A DNA stretch of 37,783 nucleotides, from positions 1 to 37,783 of the forward strand of contig JAYMGJ010000171.1 of assembly GCA_037178675.1 (NCBI GenBank), in the 5' to 3' direction. Position 1 is the first letter of the stretch; every line of letters starts with the position of its first letter. Origin of the DNA: Scleroderma bovista. Its lineage: Eukaryota > Basidiomycota > Agaricomycetes > Boletales > Sclerodermataceae. The notes under the pieces were generated by a model. That model saw only the letters and a list, made by a program, of their open reading frames with translations. It made no database searches and was not told the DNA's origin. The position numbers and the translations under genes were made by a program. Positions 25,205 to 37,783 of the stretch are shown here, piece after piece.

Positions 25205-28200
25205 ATGGCAAAGAAGAAGAAGACGCAGTTGAAACCTGTCGCCCGCGGTTTCGCAACAACGTCAGTACCCAAGAAAGCAGCCCAAAGTGACGAGATCGAT
25301 AGCACAATTGAACCTGAGCTTCCCCCGAGTGACAAGTCTGGCACAGGAAGTTCACAGGCACACGAAAGACAAGTGTCGATTCCTCGGGCTATCGCACAAG
25401 ACACAACTCAAGACGTGTGCCACGCTACCCAGGGTGAGAAGTTACTACAAGATATCCTCGACAAATATCAGGAGAAGACAGAGAAAGAAATTTCGAAGAC
25501 AATAAAAGTGGGCTCGTTCTTCAAAGCGTTCAACGTTGGTTTCCCTTGTTCACATTCCTGGCAGGTCGTTGAGGTTGACAGACGTAACTCGAGAACGTTC
25601 TTTCATTTGCCAATAAATCCTATCTTCGTAGATCTTGTCCTCCAGTTATATCTAGAAGAGGAAGCACAGAAAGGTGCTATTTGTGCCCGCATCCATCTAC
25701 CTTCCACTTAACTATCGTTTGTCCTGGGCAGCCAAAGGCTTTATTGACGAACCCGCAGAAAAGGCTGTACCTCGTCTTGCTGTAACTTATGGTGTGCTGC
25801 GCAGACTGGGTTTCGCCGAGGACAAAGTCGAACAATGCTTACGCGCAATCCCAAGTATCGGACTCGAAGAGGCCTATGAATGGGTCAGTTTGATCAACTG
25901 TTCCATTACCTTCCTGTATCCACGTTTCTGGTAGCTTTATGTTCATTGCCCCGAAGTGGAACTCGAGAATTGTTCGTTATGCTTCATATTGATACTGAAA
26001 GAGTGTTGATGCAAATTTGCACATGTAATATAACAGGCAACGCTGAAATACAACAAACGAGAAAGGGACAACGAGGGACAAGCCCTGAAGAGGCCCAGGA
26101 CCTCTCCGATGATATTCCTCAGACACGATCTTCTCGGGCACTCCCCAAGTCTGAGGAGAGCGCCACTAGTTCTGTGTTGCCTTCAAACATTATCCATGTG
26201 GACAGCCCTGTTGTTAAGAGCCATGCACTCACAAACCCTGGTAGTGGTGCTAGTACCCCAGTCCTTATGTGCGGCTCTCCCGAACCCGAAGACCCCAATC
26301 TCGCCTATGTCCGCATTAAAATGCATATCACCAACCTTCAGAGGATGGGGTCCTCCAAGAATTCAGAGGCTGTGACACATTTAGAGGATAGGCTCCGGGA
26401 AGTAAGGACGCACTACTTCTTTGACGAAAAAGATGCAGAAAATCTCTATCGAATAGAGCGTAAAAAGGCGGATGCACAATCACTTCAGGCAAAGTTGCGA
26501 GGCTCCCTTCCCTTTTCCCGGGCGGAAGGCCGTGCCAAAGTTGTTCGTCCCAAGGCATCTGCCAAAACTTTCGAACCTGAAACAGAATCTGACTTCTTCG
26601 GTGAAGACGATGGCGATTCTTCCGAAGGGATGCTTGGCTTCCTGGAAACGGCCCCAAGTGAGGTCCAAGCTGGAGGCACCACTATTCATGTCAGAGATAT
26701 GACCTTTGTTAAGCACGGATCAACTAAGTTGCCCAAGGCTGCTCTCATGGAATTCGTGTCCAAGGTCGATTGTCATGCAGTGGTAACATTCAATATCATC
26801 TCAGGTTCGAGTCGGGCTAAGCGTGCCAGTGTCCGGGTGCGCTGGCACGCTAAAGGGGTGGACGAGTGGTTGATGAAAGAGGACGCTTGCCACGACGAGG
26901 CTCAAGCAGAGCAGTACATCGCCACAATTGCTCTTCATGCACTGGTGTTCCCTCGCTCCGAAGGATTCGCAGGCGGATCACAGACAGTGGGGGGATCCAC
27001 TTTCTACCGCTTTTTCCCGTCTACATTCAGGAGCCTCTGGGATAACCTAGAAGAGACTAGGAAGGATGCAAATGATCGTCTTAATCTCGGTATTTGGGCC
27101 AAATTGCGTGATATTGTGGAAGACAAAATTCCGAAGACAGGTGTAAGTGCTCAACATAGCAGTTGCAGTTGCCAACTTAAGATCCCTTAGCAAAAAGAAT
27201 CCACTCTCAGAGGAGCCCCGGGTAATAGGGGCACCAGATATGGACCATCCATACGACCGAATATCGAGAGTAATTCTGCCCAACTTGTTGCGGATTTCAG
27301 AGAACGCCAGATGCGGCCTGCCTATAAAGAAATGCTAGTGAGAATATCCTTCGTTTCTCAGGGGGAGGTATTAATGTCTTCTAGGTTCACCGTGATTCCT
27401 TGCCTATTGCCAAGTATCGCGAGCAGATTCTCAGGACTCTCGAACAGTCACAAATTCTTGTGCTCTGTGGCGAAACTGGGTGGTTAGTCACAACCCTATC
27501 GGTCGTATTTCTATCGTTGAATTTATACAGTGGAAAGTCTACTCAAGTCCCCGCATTTATACTCGAGGACCACTTGTCACGTGGAAGATCCTGTAAAATT
27601 TATTGCACTGAACCTCGCCGTATATCAGCATTATCTCTGGCTCAGCGTGTTTCGCGTGAGCTTGGCGATCCACCGGGGACAGTTGGGATGCCAAATTCTC
27701 TCGTAGGTTATTCCATTCGCCTCGAGAACCGCACGGATAGAAATACACGATTGGTATATATGACCAATGGCGTCGCGTTGAGAATGCTGGAAGGTGGTTT
27801 TGGCGGTGATTCTCGAGCGTCGCCGTTTGATGGCATTACTGTGAGTGTTTGATTTGCTTAAACGCCGACTTTGATCTGAATGTGAGGCAACAGCACATCA
27901 TAATCGACGAGGTATGGAAATTTTCACTTGATGGGAGTCCGAAGCTCACTCCACTCAAGGTCCATGAACGTAGCATCGAGTCTGATTTTCTGCTAATAGT
28001 GCTCAAGTCATTGGCACAATCGAAACCTGAATTGAGGTGACTGATTTCTATCCTATTCCCACTTATCTTCCCTGAGCTTGAACAGGATAATCCTGATGTC
28101 TGCAACGGTGGATGCCGACAAATTTTCCAATTACTTTGATGGCTGCCCTGTACTCCATGTCCCAGGTCGTACCTTCCCTGTGGATGTCCGGTTTATGGAG

Positions 28201-30641
28201 GATGCAGTCGAATGCACTAACTGGTCGATTTCGGAGGATTCGCCCTATGCAAAGCGGTGTAAGGGTTTCACATCAGCATTTACATGCCTCATATATTTTC
28301 GTAGTCCACGATAAGTTCTACAAGAACAGATATCGAACAGATTGGGATGTTGCAAGTACCCTGGTCGCAGACGACGACGGCGACGACGACAAAATTGTGC
28401 ATGACGAAGAGGGTGCAGGCACAACTATCAAGCTCGAAAAGTCTTACTCCCCCCAAACAGAAATGACGATCAAGCTCCTTGATGAGCGAATCATTCCCTA
28501 CGAACTTATCGTTCGCCTTCTTGAGCATTTATGCTTTGAAGACGAGAGCATGCGATGCTACTCCGTTGCCATATTGATATTTATGCCTGGCCTCGCCGAA
28601 ATTCGTCGTTTGAGTGAGCTCCTATCAGAACATCCGTCATTTGGAAACGAGGAGTGGTTCCGTATTTATCCATTGCATTCGACGATCTCTACCGAGAATC
28701 AGAACGCAGTTTTTGATACACCACCAAGTGGAATGAGAAAGATTGTCATCGGTCAGTAACCCTCTTTCTATTTTCGATCTTACTTATCTTTGTATTCAGC
28801 TACGAATATCGCGGAGACTGGCATTACCATCCCTGACATAACTTGTGTCATAGACAGCGGAAGACAAAGAGAAATGATGTTGGTCAGATCTCATTATGTT
28901 CCTTTCGCTTGACTGAGGTGTGTGCGGGACAGGTTCGATGAGAAGCGGCAGTTGAGTCGCTTGGTTGAGACCTTTGTCGCCAAAAGTAACGCTGCCCAGA
29001 GGAGAGGAAGGGCGGGCCGGGTTCAACGTGGAATCTGCTTCCATCTATTTACGAAGCTGCGCCATAATACTTGGGTAAATAATGGTATTTCAATGTGGAA
29101 TCGGCATCCACAAATAACTAACTTTACAGCTCGCCGAGCATCCTTTACCCGAAATAATGCGTCTAAGCCTATCGGACCTTGCACTCCGCATCAAGACGAT
29201 GAAGGTGAAGCTCGGTGACTCAATCGAAGATGTTCTTTGTCGCGCCATTGACCCGCCAACCACAACTAACATTCGAAGGGCTGTTTCTGCCTTGGTCGAG
29301 GTAATGTCTCCTTTGTGTTTGTTGCTGTGTTTATACTAACATAGTATTCGTCAGGTAAAAGCCCTGACAATTATGGAAGACATCACCCCGATGGGGCGAT
29401 TACTGAGCACCCTTCCGTCTGATGTGTACCTTGGGAAATTCCTTCTTATCGCTGTCGTCTTCCGATGCTTGGACCCTGCCTTAACGATTGCAGCTGCACT
29501 TAACTCGAAATCGCCATTTATCAAACCCTTCGGTTTGGAACAAGAAGCAGAACGCGCCAAGGACACATTTCGTATAGGTGAACCCTTTTCCTTTAGCACC
29601 TAGGCTGCACATTCAGTATTCTTCTTTGCGCGTAGATAACTCGGACTTCCTGACAATTCATAACGCCTTCTCAAGCTGGCGCCGAGCCTGCGCAAATTCA
29701 GGTTTCGTCAGAAAATTTTGTCGAAAGAACTTCCTTAGCCATGAAAATCTATTACAAATCGAGGAGTTGCGTCAACAACTGCTTGGGTATGTTCGTTCTT
29801 TACGAAGCCACCCGCACTCACGTAGCAATAATACAAGATACCTCGTCGACTCATCTTTCATACATGTAGGCACCAAATTTACGAAGGAGCTCAATCAGTA
29901 CGTATGTGTCATCGATAGTTGGGAACGCTGCAGCTAACTCGGGAACAAGTGCTCAGTTTGGTCGCAATAACTCGTATCAACCTCGTTTTGTGATCCTCCC
30001 CCCCGATTTGGATATCAACGGCAATAATTCTTCCATCATCAACGCTGCACTTGTAGCTGGGCTGTTCCCCAAACTTCTTTCCGTTGATGCAAGCACTAGT
30101 CAAATGCGTACCATCTCAAATAATCAGCAAGTTTTTTTCCATCCTTCATCCGTGAACTTCAGGATGCGGCCAAAAGAATTGACCGTTAATCATCTGGCTT
30201 ATTACACCTTGATGTGAGTTACGCGGACATGTTTACATATGAGTTTTTGAGCTATCTGATAGGCATTCGAAGAAGCTTTACGCTTGGGAGACCACGCCTG
30301 TCGATGATCTTACCGTCTTGCTGTTATGTGGAGAATGTGATTTCAAGGCAAGTACATTCAGTCCTTTGCTCCAAAGTCACCTTTTGATTCTTGTATTGAC
30401 GTAGCTTATATGCGACTCGGTCACGGTGGATCGAAAGCTCAAATATTGCCTCACACCAAAGGCGAACGTGGCCATGAAGATTCTCCGCAAACAACTGATG
30501 GGGATCTTAGTGCAGAGATATCATGCCAAACCATTAACGGAGTTCCAAAGGCGGTGGTACGAACTCGCCATGACCGTGCTCGGTGGGCTCAAACAGGAAC
30601 CTGGGAGTGATACCTCGGCAGTTATCAATGTTATTCGCTGA
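25205..30641 (+). CDS. DExH-box RNA helicase, DHX29/DHX57-like
   Basis: This DEAH/RHA-family helicase resembles animal DHX29/DHX57 and yeast YLR419W (fission yeast Ucp12); DHX29 acts in scanning of structured 5' UTRs. The protein is about 1,450 residues in roughly 20 exons. It starts [24 protein letters not shown]-like segment ([20 protein letters not shown]) and a double-stranded-RNA-binding-like segment follow, then the core: GETG/CGKSTQV (split by an intron), [55 protein letters not shown] and [11 protein letters not shown]2 ([15 protein letters not shown]) and an OB-fold end (NLAYYTL-like, [12 protein letters not shown]) complete it. HIIIDE of motif II is an 18-nt exon (27894-27911). The intron at 30348-30404 has a GC donor. 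The joins around 29900-29955 are uncertain. Confidence 0.92.
30348..30404 (+). other. GC-AG intron in the DExH helicase gene
   Basis: The donor is TTCAAG|gcaagt and the acceptor gacgtag. The downstream frame [15 protein letters not shown] is the one that continues to the conserved end, so the join must be in phase 0. The GT four bases on leads to the wrong frame. Confidence 0.8.
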
Positions 30642-30779
30642 TGTCCAAATTATCATGTTTCATACGCTTATGTAAAATCAAGTCCACCACCGAAACATGT
30701 CGACCTACTCATCGGCAACATGGTCTAGTTTACCATGTGGATGTACATACATCAATGCGAGAATAATGCAGTGTCGGTA

Positions 30780-31368
30780 TCACTCCTCCTCCTCCTCCTC
30801 GTCACGGCTGCAAGCGCATATCGTAAATGTGACCTATAAATTGCAAGTAAGAAAGGAACATACGCAATGTTGTAGAAGCGAAGTTGATACACATCCTTCG
30901 CTGAAGCGACCACACTAACACTCGATGAGAGACTGGGCCTGATGAAACAAAAAGGCTACACACCGAATCCAGTCGCGGAGAGTGTTCTTCTTCAGGAACT
31001 TTTTCGTCAGATATTTGAGATAACGCTTCGAGAATGGTATGTTGGTGGTGATAGTAATCTTGCTGTTTCCTGGTATAGCTTGTCAGCAATGCCAGTGACA
31101 AGAGTGTCGTGAACTTACCATCCCGAGTGATTTTAACCTTATCTCCAAGTTGACCAGCCTTGTTGTCGACCTTGATGCGGTCATGAAGGAACTTTTCGAA
31201 GTCTGCGCCATCGAACACTCCGTCGGCGGCGGGGCGGGAATAGTCGACCACGAATTTGTGTTTGGCTGAAGAGGCCTTGGCGGCGGCGGCTTTGGGCTAC
31301 ATAATACATTCGAGGCGCATCAGCCTACTGAGAAGGAAACTCAGCAAAGCATCGCCGGAACTGACCAT
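30780..31368 (-). CDS. RPL22: 60S ribosomal protein eL22
   Basis: eL22 is a eukaryote-specific protein on the surface of the 60S subunit. Five exons (31368-31366, 31296-31119, 31069-30964, 30914-30864, 30807-30780) encode 121 residues, the usual size. The sequence shows [80 protein letters not shown] and [11 protein letters not shown], then a C-terminal run of six glutamates. As in eS28, the first exon is only the start codon. The Glu run is a pure GAG trinucleotide repeat in DNA. The last intron's donor was chosen (GC|gtatgt) because it keeps the acidic tail in frame. The gene is divergent from CBF5 with 167 bp between start codons, and convergent with the DExH helicase gene. Confidence 0.97.
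30783..30800 (-). repeat. (GAG)6 repeat encoding the eL22 acidic tail
   Basis: Six identical GAG codons in a row form the end of the eL22 reading frame. A pure trinucleotide run can change in length by slippage without altering frame. Confidence 0.85.
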
Positions 31369-31535
31369 CGTGACGACGAAGAGGGGGGCCTTGAGATATT
31401 GCAGAACTCCTGGGCAGATGGTTGTGTCAATGACATTATGTCGATGTACTGTACAGTACATTCCCACGCATCGGAGGTTGCCGGTTTCCCACGTTGCATT
31501 GACATCAAGGTATGCTTGACCTATTCACCAACAAC
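31369..31535. promoter_or_regulatory. Divergent RPL22 / CBF5 promoter with 18-bp palindrome
   Basis: Both start codons face away from this 167-bp interval. A perfect 18-bp palindrome, ATGTACTGTACAGTACAT, lies at 31444-31461 roughly in its middle. Its half GTACTGTAC also lies upstream of RPS28 (13192-13200). Confidence 0.6.
31444..31461. repeat. Perfect 18-bp palindrome
   Basis: The sequence ATGTACTGTACAGTACAT equals its own reverse complement; flanking bases G43/T62 do not extend it. It sits mid-promoter between RPL22 and CBF5, consistent with a site for a dimeric factor, though that is inference. Confidence 0.9.
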
Positions 31536-33309
31536 ATGGCACCGCCGTCGCTCACGCGCGAGCAAGTTGCAACTGCTCAGCTTCAGGGTGACTACGCTAT
31601 AAAATCGGAGTCTTTTCAGCCAAAACTTGACACCTCCGAGTGGCCTTTACTCCTCAAAAACTACGACAAGCTACTCGTCCGTTCAAGTCATTTCACACCT
31701 ATCCCCTCAGGCAGCAGTCCACTCAAACGCGACCTCGTCTCATACGTGAAGTGCGATGTCTCTTTTGTTGACCTGACCTGGTCTTACCGGTGATCTTGTA
31801 GGTCAGGCGTAATTAACCTCGACAAGCCATCGAATCCCTCATCGCATGAAGTAGTCGCATGGATTCGGCGCATACTACGGGTAGAAAAAACGGGTCATAG
31901 CGGCACCCTTGATCCCAAGGTTACAGGCTGTCTCATTGTCTGTATTGACCGCGCGACCCGGTTAGTAAAGTCGCAGCAAGGAGCAGGTTCGTTTGTCCTC
32001 CACAAATCCGAGGAATACCTGAAGTTGTTTCAGGCAAGGAATATGTCTGTGTGCTCCGACTACATTCCGGTCTGCCGAACCCTACTTCCCTTCCACGAGC
32101 CCTCCAGACCCTGAGCGGCGCGTTGTTCCAACGGCCACCACTCATTTCAGCTGTGAAGAGGCAACTGCGTATCCGCACGATTTACGAGTCGAAACTTCTA
32201 GAGTTCGACGAAAAGCGTAATCTGGCAGTGTTTTGGGTATCATGTGAAGCTGGCACGTACATCCGGACGTTGTGCGTCCACCTTGGTCTCCTACTTGGAG
32301 TTGGCGGTCACATGCAAGAGTTGCGGAGAGTACGGAGTGGTGCTATGTCTGAGAATGACGATATAGTAACAATGCACGACGTCCTAGACGCGCAGTGGAT
32401 GTATGACAATACACGCGATGGTTAGTCTATATCGACTGAAACACAAGGATACCTATTGACTACATTTATAGAATCGTATCTTCGGCGCGCCATCCGGCCG
32501 TTGGAAAGCCTTTTGGTCGGCTATAAGCGCATTGTTGTGAAAGACAGTGCAGTTAATGCAGTTTGTTATGGAGCAAAACTTATGATTCCTGGGCTCTTGC
32601 GATACGAAGCCGACATAGCCGTTAATGAGGAAGTTGTCCTGATGACAACGAAAGGTATTTTGGGAATATCCTATCTATGGCGAGGCAATGACACTTGGTG
32701 TAGGGGAAGCAATTGCTCTCGCCATCGCTCAGATGTCTACCGTCGAGCTTGCGACGTGCGACCATGGAGTGGTAGCCAAAGTCAAGCGTTGTATCATGGA
32801 ACGTGATACTTATCCTCGGCGATGGGGACTTGGCCCAGTGGCACTCCAAAAGAAAAAAATGGTCAAGGAGGGTAAGCTTGGGAAACACGGTGAGAAGATT
32901 GATGGAGTTACTCCAGCTGAATGGAACAAAGACTACATCGACTACAATCGAGAAGTGAGCGCGTCATGCGATGTTATTCGGCAGTAACTAACCGCTTGTA
33001 TAGCAGCCTACTGTGCCTACGGCACCCACTATGCCTGCAGTTACACCCACCTCTGCTCCTGCTCCTGAGACAAAAAAGGGTGAAAACGAGAAGAAGCGAA
33101 AGCGGAAGTCGGAAGCAGCAGAGTCTTTAGCAGATGTATCAATGGCGACAGAGGCGACAGAAGCGCCAGTTGAAGAGGATGCTTCAGAGCACAAGAAGCG
33201 AAAGAAGGAGAAAAGGGAGAAAAAGGAGGTAGAAGATGAGGAAGCAAGGAGAGAGCGGAAGCGCTTGAGAAAGGAGCAAAAGGCGAAGGAAGCGAAAGAC
33301 AATGAATGA
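31536..33309 (+). CDS. CBF5: H/ACA pseudouridine synthase Cbf5/dyskerin
   Basis: Cbf5 is the catalytic subunit of nucleolar H/ACA snoRNPs, making pseudouridines in rRNA and snRNA. Six exons (31536-31750, 31802-31986, 32034-32420, 32472-32654, 32704-32954, 33004-33309) give 508 residues. The dyskerin-like N-terminus ([36 protein letters not shown]) leads into the TruB catalytic domain ([19 protein letters not shown]), with the catalytic aspartate in [16 protein letters not shown]. Then [20 protein letters not shown] and [19 protein letters not shown], followed by the PUA domain ([31 protein letters not shown]). The C-terminal tail is Lys/Glu-rich ([19 protein letters not shown]), as in other Cbf5 proteins. 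The same frame opens at 31512 upstream, but 31536 is the favoured start. All introns are about 46-51 nt, too short for a typical H/ACA guide RNA. Confidence 0.98.
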
Positions 33310-33852
33310 TGGCGAGACATCGTATTGGCTCTTACTGTTGTTGAGCACTGGGAGGAATGCAAGCACCTCATTCTGTTACATAAATCCCATGATCCGTGAC
33401 CCGAGGACGACCTGTGCATCATGATCAGTGCCTTTTACTACCGCCGTCTGCTGGGCAGAGTGACGTGGGTCGTGCACAGGCCCGGGCTGTATTATATGAT
33501 TACAGTAACAGTAAACCATCACTCGAAATTCCTTGGATCATAGGATTGCAGCCCTGGCACTGTCGGCCTTATGACATGTGAGTCTGGTCTTGAGAGTTTG
33601 TTGATCTCTCCTCCCGGGCTGCCTTTCGTCTCTGGGGGCTATACACTACTTCAGCCCACGAATTGACTGGCGATGCATGCTGCCAGGCCCATGCCACTGC
33701 CAGTTCTACCACTAGGAAAACTGGCACTGCCCCTTACCTTCAATTGGTCCATCAAACGTCCAGCTCTTATCGCACCATCCTCAATATAATAAACACTCGA
33801 TAGCGTTCCCTTCTGTCAATCTTGCCTCTTCCTTTTCGCCTTGGCCCAGACG
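33310..33852. other. Intergenic: CBF5 3' region and MAPK promoter/leader
   Basis: No gene is seen in these 543 bp. A small inverted repeat, TGCCAGTT (33698-33705) and AACTGGCA (33719-33726), with a 13-nt loop lies about 130-155 bp before the MAPK start. The stretch nearest the start is A/T-rich (caatataataaacac), which could serve as core promoter. Confidence 0.45.
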
Positions 33853-35516
<1,664 letters not shown>

Positions 35517-35719
35517 ATGGGAACTCCTAGGACATCCTGTCACTATATTTATTGGGTTATCTCACTGGCCGATTGTATACGTTAGTTATTAATTCCCATG
35601 TCTACGCATAACGACCTTCATGTACCTTATTTATAGAGGATAAAATGGTAAGCACACGACTTGCACAAAAATATATCGAAAAACTTCGTATGCTACCAAA
35701 GGTGAGTCTGTGGAAAGCT
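35517..35719. other. Convergent 3' interval, MAPK / SAP-like gene
   Basis: This 203-bp AT-rich spacer holds the two convergent 3' ends. No clear poly(A) consensus was assigned. Confidence 0.4.
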
Positions 35720-37761
35720 TCAATATCGATCGCGAATCCAAAAGCCAGACGCAACACCTCCTACTCCAAAATCTCCGAAGCGCGTTTCACCATCAAGCTC
35801 TGTGCCATACATTGTGCGTTCAGCTGGCGGTATTGGAGTGCCTGGATCAGTTGCTGCAGTCCTGATGGCCGTCAGCCCAATCTGCGATGCAATGTCATTG
35901 CTCGACGGCATTCTTTGAAGTCCCGCTGATCCGCTCGTTTCTCCGTGTGTCTGCGGAACAGCCCGACCACTACTGGAACGCCTTCCCATTCGCTGGGGGC
36001 CAAACGGGCCGAGAGTATCGGAGTGGGGCCGTTCCGGAGCATTTGCGGGGGAGGGAGACGTGGGCGGTTCTGGGAATGGAAACGATCCCATAGAAAGCGG
36101 AAATGCAGCTTGGGCTGGCGTTGATGCCGAGGGAACAAAGCCAAAATTGAACGGGTTTACATTTTCAACATTGTTGGTATTGTTCGTTGATGCATTCACG
36201 ACAGGAGACGAGGGTCCGGCTTCAGTTTCCTCTGCCCTACCAGTCGCCAACTCAGATTGCCCTCGCTGTGTTGGATTGCCATCCACTCCGTCTTCTGTAC
36301 GAAGCTTGGGACGTTTTCCCATTCTGAGTTCGAGTTCAGTTTCACTAAGCCCATCTTTCTTGTGGAATTCCTCGTCCTCCCATGAAGCGGGGTCCCTTCC
36401 GCGCTTCCCAAGCGTTGAGTGTGTAAACCCGGGAAGAAGAGTACCTATATGAGTAGGTTGGGAGTTGATACTGGACTCCGTTCTTGGTAGAGCCAGAGTA
36501 CCAGGTTCCGTAGAGTCGCTTGAGAGCTCCGAGGGAGCATCTTTCTCGCTATAAGGAAATTTGGGTGTCAGTCAAGTTGAATGCATTGAAATGGTCACTT
36601 ACAATGTCCGATGTGGACTCCAGACGCGCTTTGGAGTCGAAGGGGGTTGAGGGATTCGTGAAAGGAGTCCCTCTGGAGAACCACTTATTGTGGTTGCATC
36701 CTTCGCTTTGGCACGAAGACCATCAATCTCCGATGTAAGGACTCGGATACGTGCTTCGAAGGAAGTTATCATGCAGGTGACTTTATCCTTGAGTTCGGCT
36801 AACTGAGACTTCTGAGAATCAAGCTCTTTTTGCATTGGAGCAAGCTGAAAAGGGATGGGGTTGAAAGGGCGGCTTGGGTTGAGAAGACTATGTAACTCAC
36901 TGCTTTCACGACGGCGGTCTGTACCAACTCGGTAATTTGGGATGCAGGAGGTAGTTTATCCGGATGGAGGGGGCCATTATTTGTGTTAGAAACATTTCCG
37001 GTGACATTTCCTTTGACTATTTGACAGTTATCAACAGTAATATGTGAGGTGGTGCACATAAACTTACGCAAGGAGTCCCTGCCATGCTCCTCCGGCTCTG
37101 GTTCTGGAAACGATCAGTAGACGTGGAATACGATGGTTACTATTCCAGCACCTTCAGTGATTGTTGCTTCAGACGGCTCCACAGCTGTACCACTCTTGGC
37201 TCTTTTCAGCCGGCGTGAAGTGCTTATAGATTTCGTGACGGCGCGGGCACCGCCGCCTCCGGCAACTACTGGACGGCCAACTCCTAGTCTATACTGCGAT
37301 TCTCTGGCCTTACGTGTTCGAGTCGGTTGTGGAGGTGGAAGAGGAGGTAGAGGTGTCGATTGGTCCTCATTTGCGGGTCTTAAAGAAGTGGCCCGCTCTA
37401 GGGCATCGGTACTGTCGCTGTGTATTATCACTGAGCTATGACGGCTCCCTGGACGGCGAGGTATCCCGGTTGTAAAATGGCCCGATGGTTGCGTCGGATT
37501 GGAGCGTGGAGGTGGCGGTCTGTATTGGGTCAATCGCTGAATGGCACTGAAAGGGGCAATTCACCTCACCTGGAAGCATCAAGGAGCAGATCGATGAGTG
37601 CTTCTGTCTTGAGATTCGCCTTTACGCCATAGTCCTGCAAGGGTGGCATGTCGTCGGTGTTGAGCGAAAGAAACGAGGACGGATGGACGAACTTTACACA
37701 ACTTCTGAATGTCAACTCGTTTCATTGCCTCTAGGGCTTCCCTTCCTGGTACGGGACCCAT
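35720..37761 (-). CDS. SAP-like, coiled-coil protein of unknown function
   Basis: I do not recognise a named gene. Seven exons (37761-37693, 37634-37570, 37519-37152, 37103-37068, 37016-36901, 36844-36603, 36548-35720) give 574 residues. The N-terminus REALEAMKRVDIQKLCKDYG followed by VKANLKTEALIDLLLD has the two-helix spacing of a SAP/LEM-like DNA-binding motif. A Pro/Arg-rich region follows (RPPPPRSNPTQP, LPPLPPPQPTRTRK), then a short coiled coil (KELDSQKSQLAELKDKVTCM, FEARIRVLTSEIDGLRAK), then a Ser/Pro-rich tail with KRGRD and MGKRPKLRT basic clusters. A nuclear, chromatin-associated role is plausible but inferred. The acceptor at 37520 was chosen because it restores LLLDASRPPPP. The ATG at 37761 is only 22 bases from the window edge, so an upstream exon cannot be excluded. 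Confidence 0.75.
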
Positions 37762-37783
37762 TGATAGTGGGAGGGGCAAGATG

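Noticed and set aside
30410..30610. Alternative reading frame at the helicase C-terminus
   Set aside because: The other frame ([19 protein letters not shown]) fits a helicase tail and ends cleanly; this one follows only from the rejected GT donor.
31536..33309. Intronic snoRNA in CBF5 or the ribosomal protein genes
   Set aside because: All introns are about 46-72 nt and I saw no convincing paired C/D or H/ACA boxes.
37520..37569. Apparent very short (23- or 33-nt) intron in the SAP-like gene
   Set aside because: A further acceptor (aatacag) gives a normal 50-nt intron and keeps the frame; no unusual splicing is needed.

Overview
This window is a nuclear segment from a filamentous basidiomycete, most likely a mushroom-forming Agaricomycete. 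Evidence for this: nearly every gene is split by many 45-60 nt introns with GT(A/G/C)-AG borders; genes are densely packed on both strands; and the proteins (long NudE tail, INO80 with DBINO domain, Fus3/Kss1-type MAP kinase, single-lipoyl PDH E2) have a fungal layout. No tRNA, rRNA, transposon, CRISPR or prophage was seen. For 17 of the 18 genes I worked out exon joins by hand, and each sums to a multiple of three.

Layout: (1) 0.1-7.7 kb: a four-helix membrane protein (-), a NIP30/PSME3IP1 homologue (+), Ess2/DGCR14 (-), NudE (-) and exosome subunit Csl4 (-). (2) 7.8-11.3 kb: PDH E2 (+), divergent from Csl4 across 145 bp, then Kae1 (+). (3) 11.3-16.5 kb, all minus strand: a GT8 glycosyltransferase, ribosomal protein eS28, lipoyl synthase and Pex11. 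(4) 16.8-30.6 kb, plus strand: fumarase, INO80 ATPase and a DHX29/DHX57-like DExH helicase. (5) 30.8-37.8 kb: eL22 (-) divergent from Cbf5/dyskerin (+), a Fus3/Kss1-class MAPK (+), and a SAP-like coiled-coil protein (-) that begins at the right edge.

These are mostly conserved housekeeping genes. Two themes recur. The first is RNA and ribosome biology: NIP30, Ess2, Csl4, Kae1, eS28, the DExH helicase, eL22 and Cbf5. The second is mitochondrial carbon metabolism: PDH E2, the lipoyl synthase that makes its cofactor, and fumarase. I found no convincing new gene system. The items worth a second look are small: three GC-AG introns fixed by conserved protein frames, stop-free introns of length 3n, 18-nt microexons, a perfect 18-bp palindrome between eL22 and CBF5 whose core recurs near other promoters, a repeat/stem-loop upstream of KAE1, and a dual-start architecture in fumarase.
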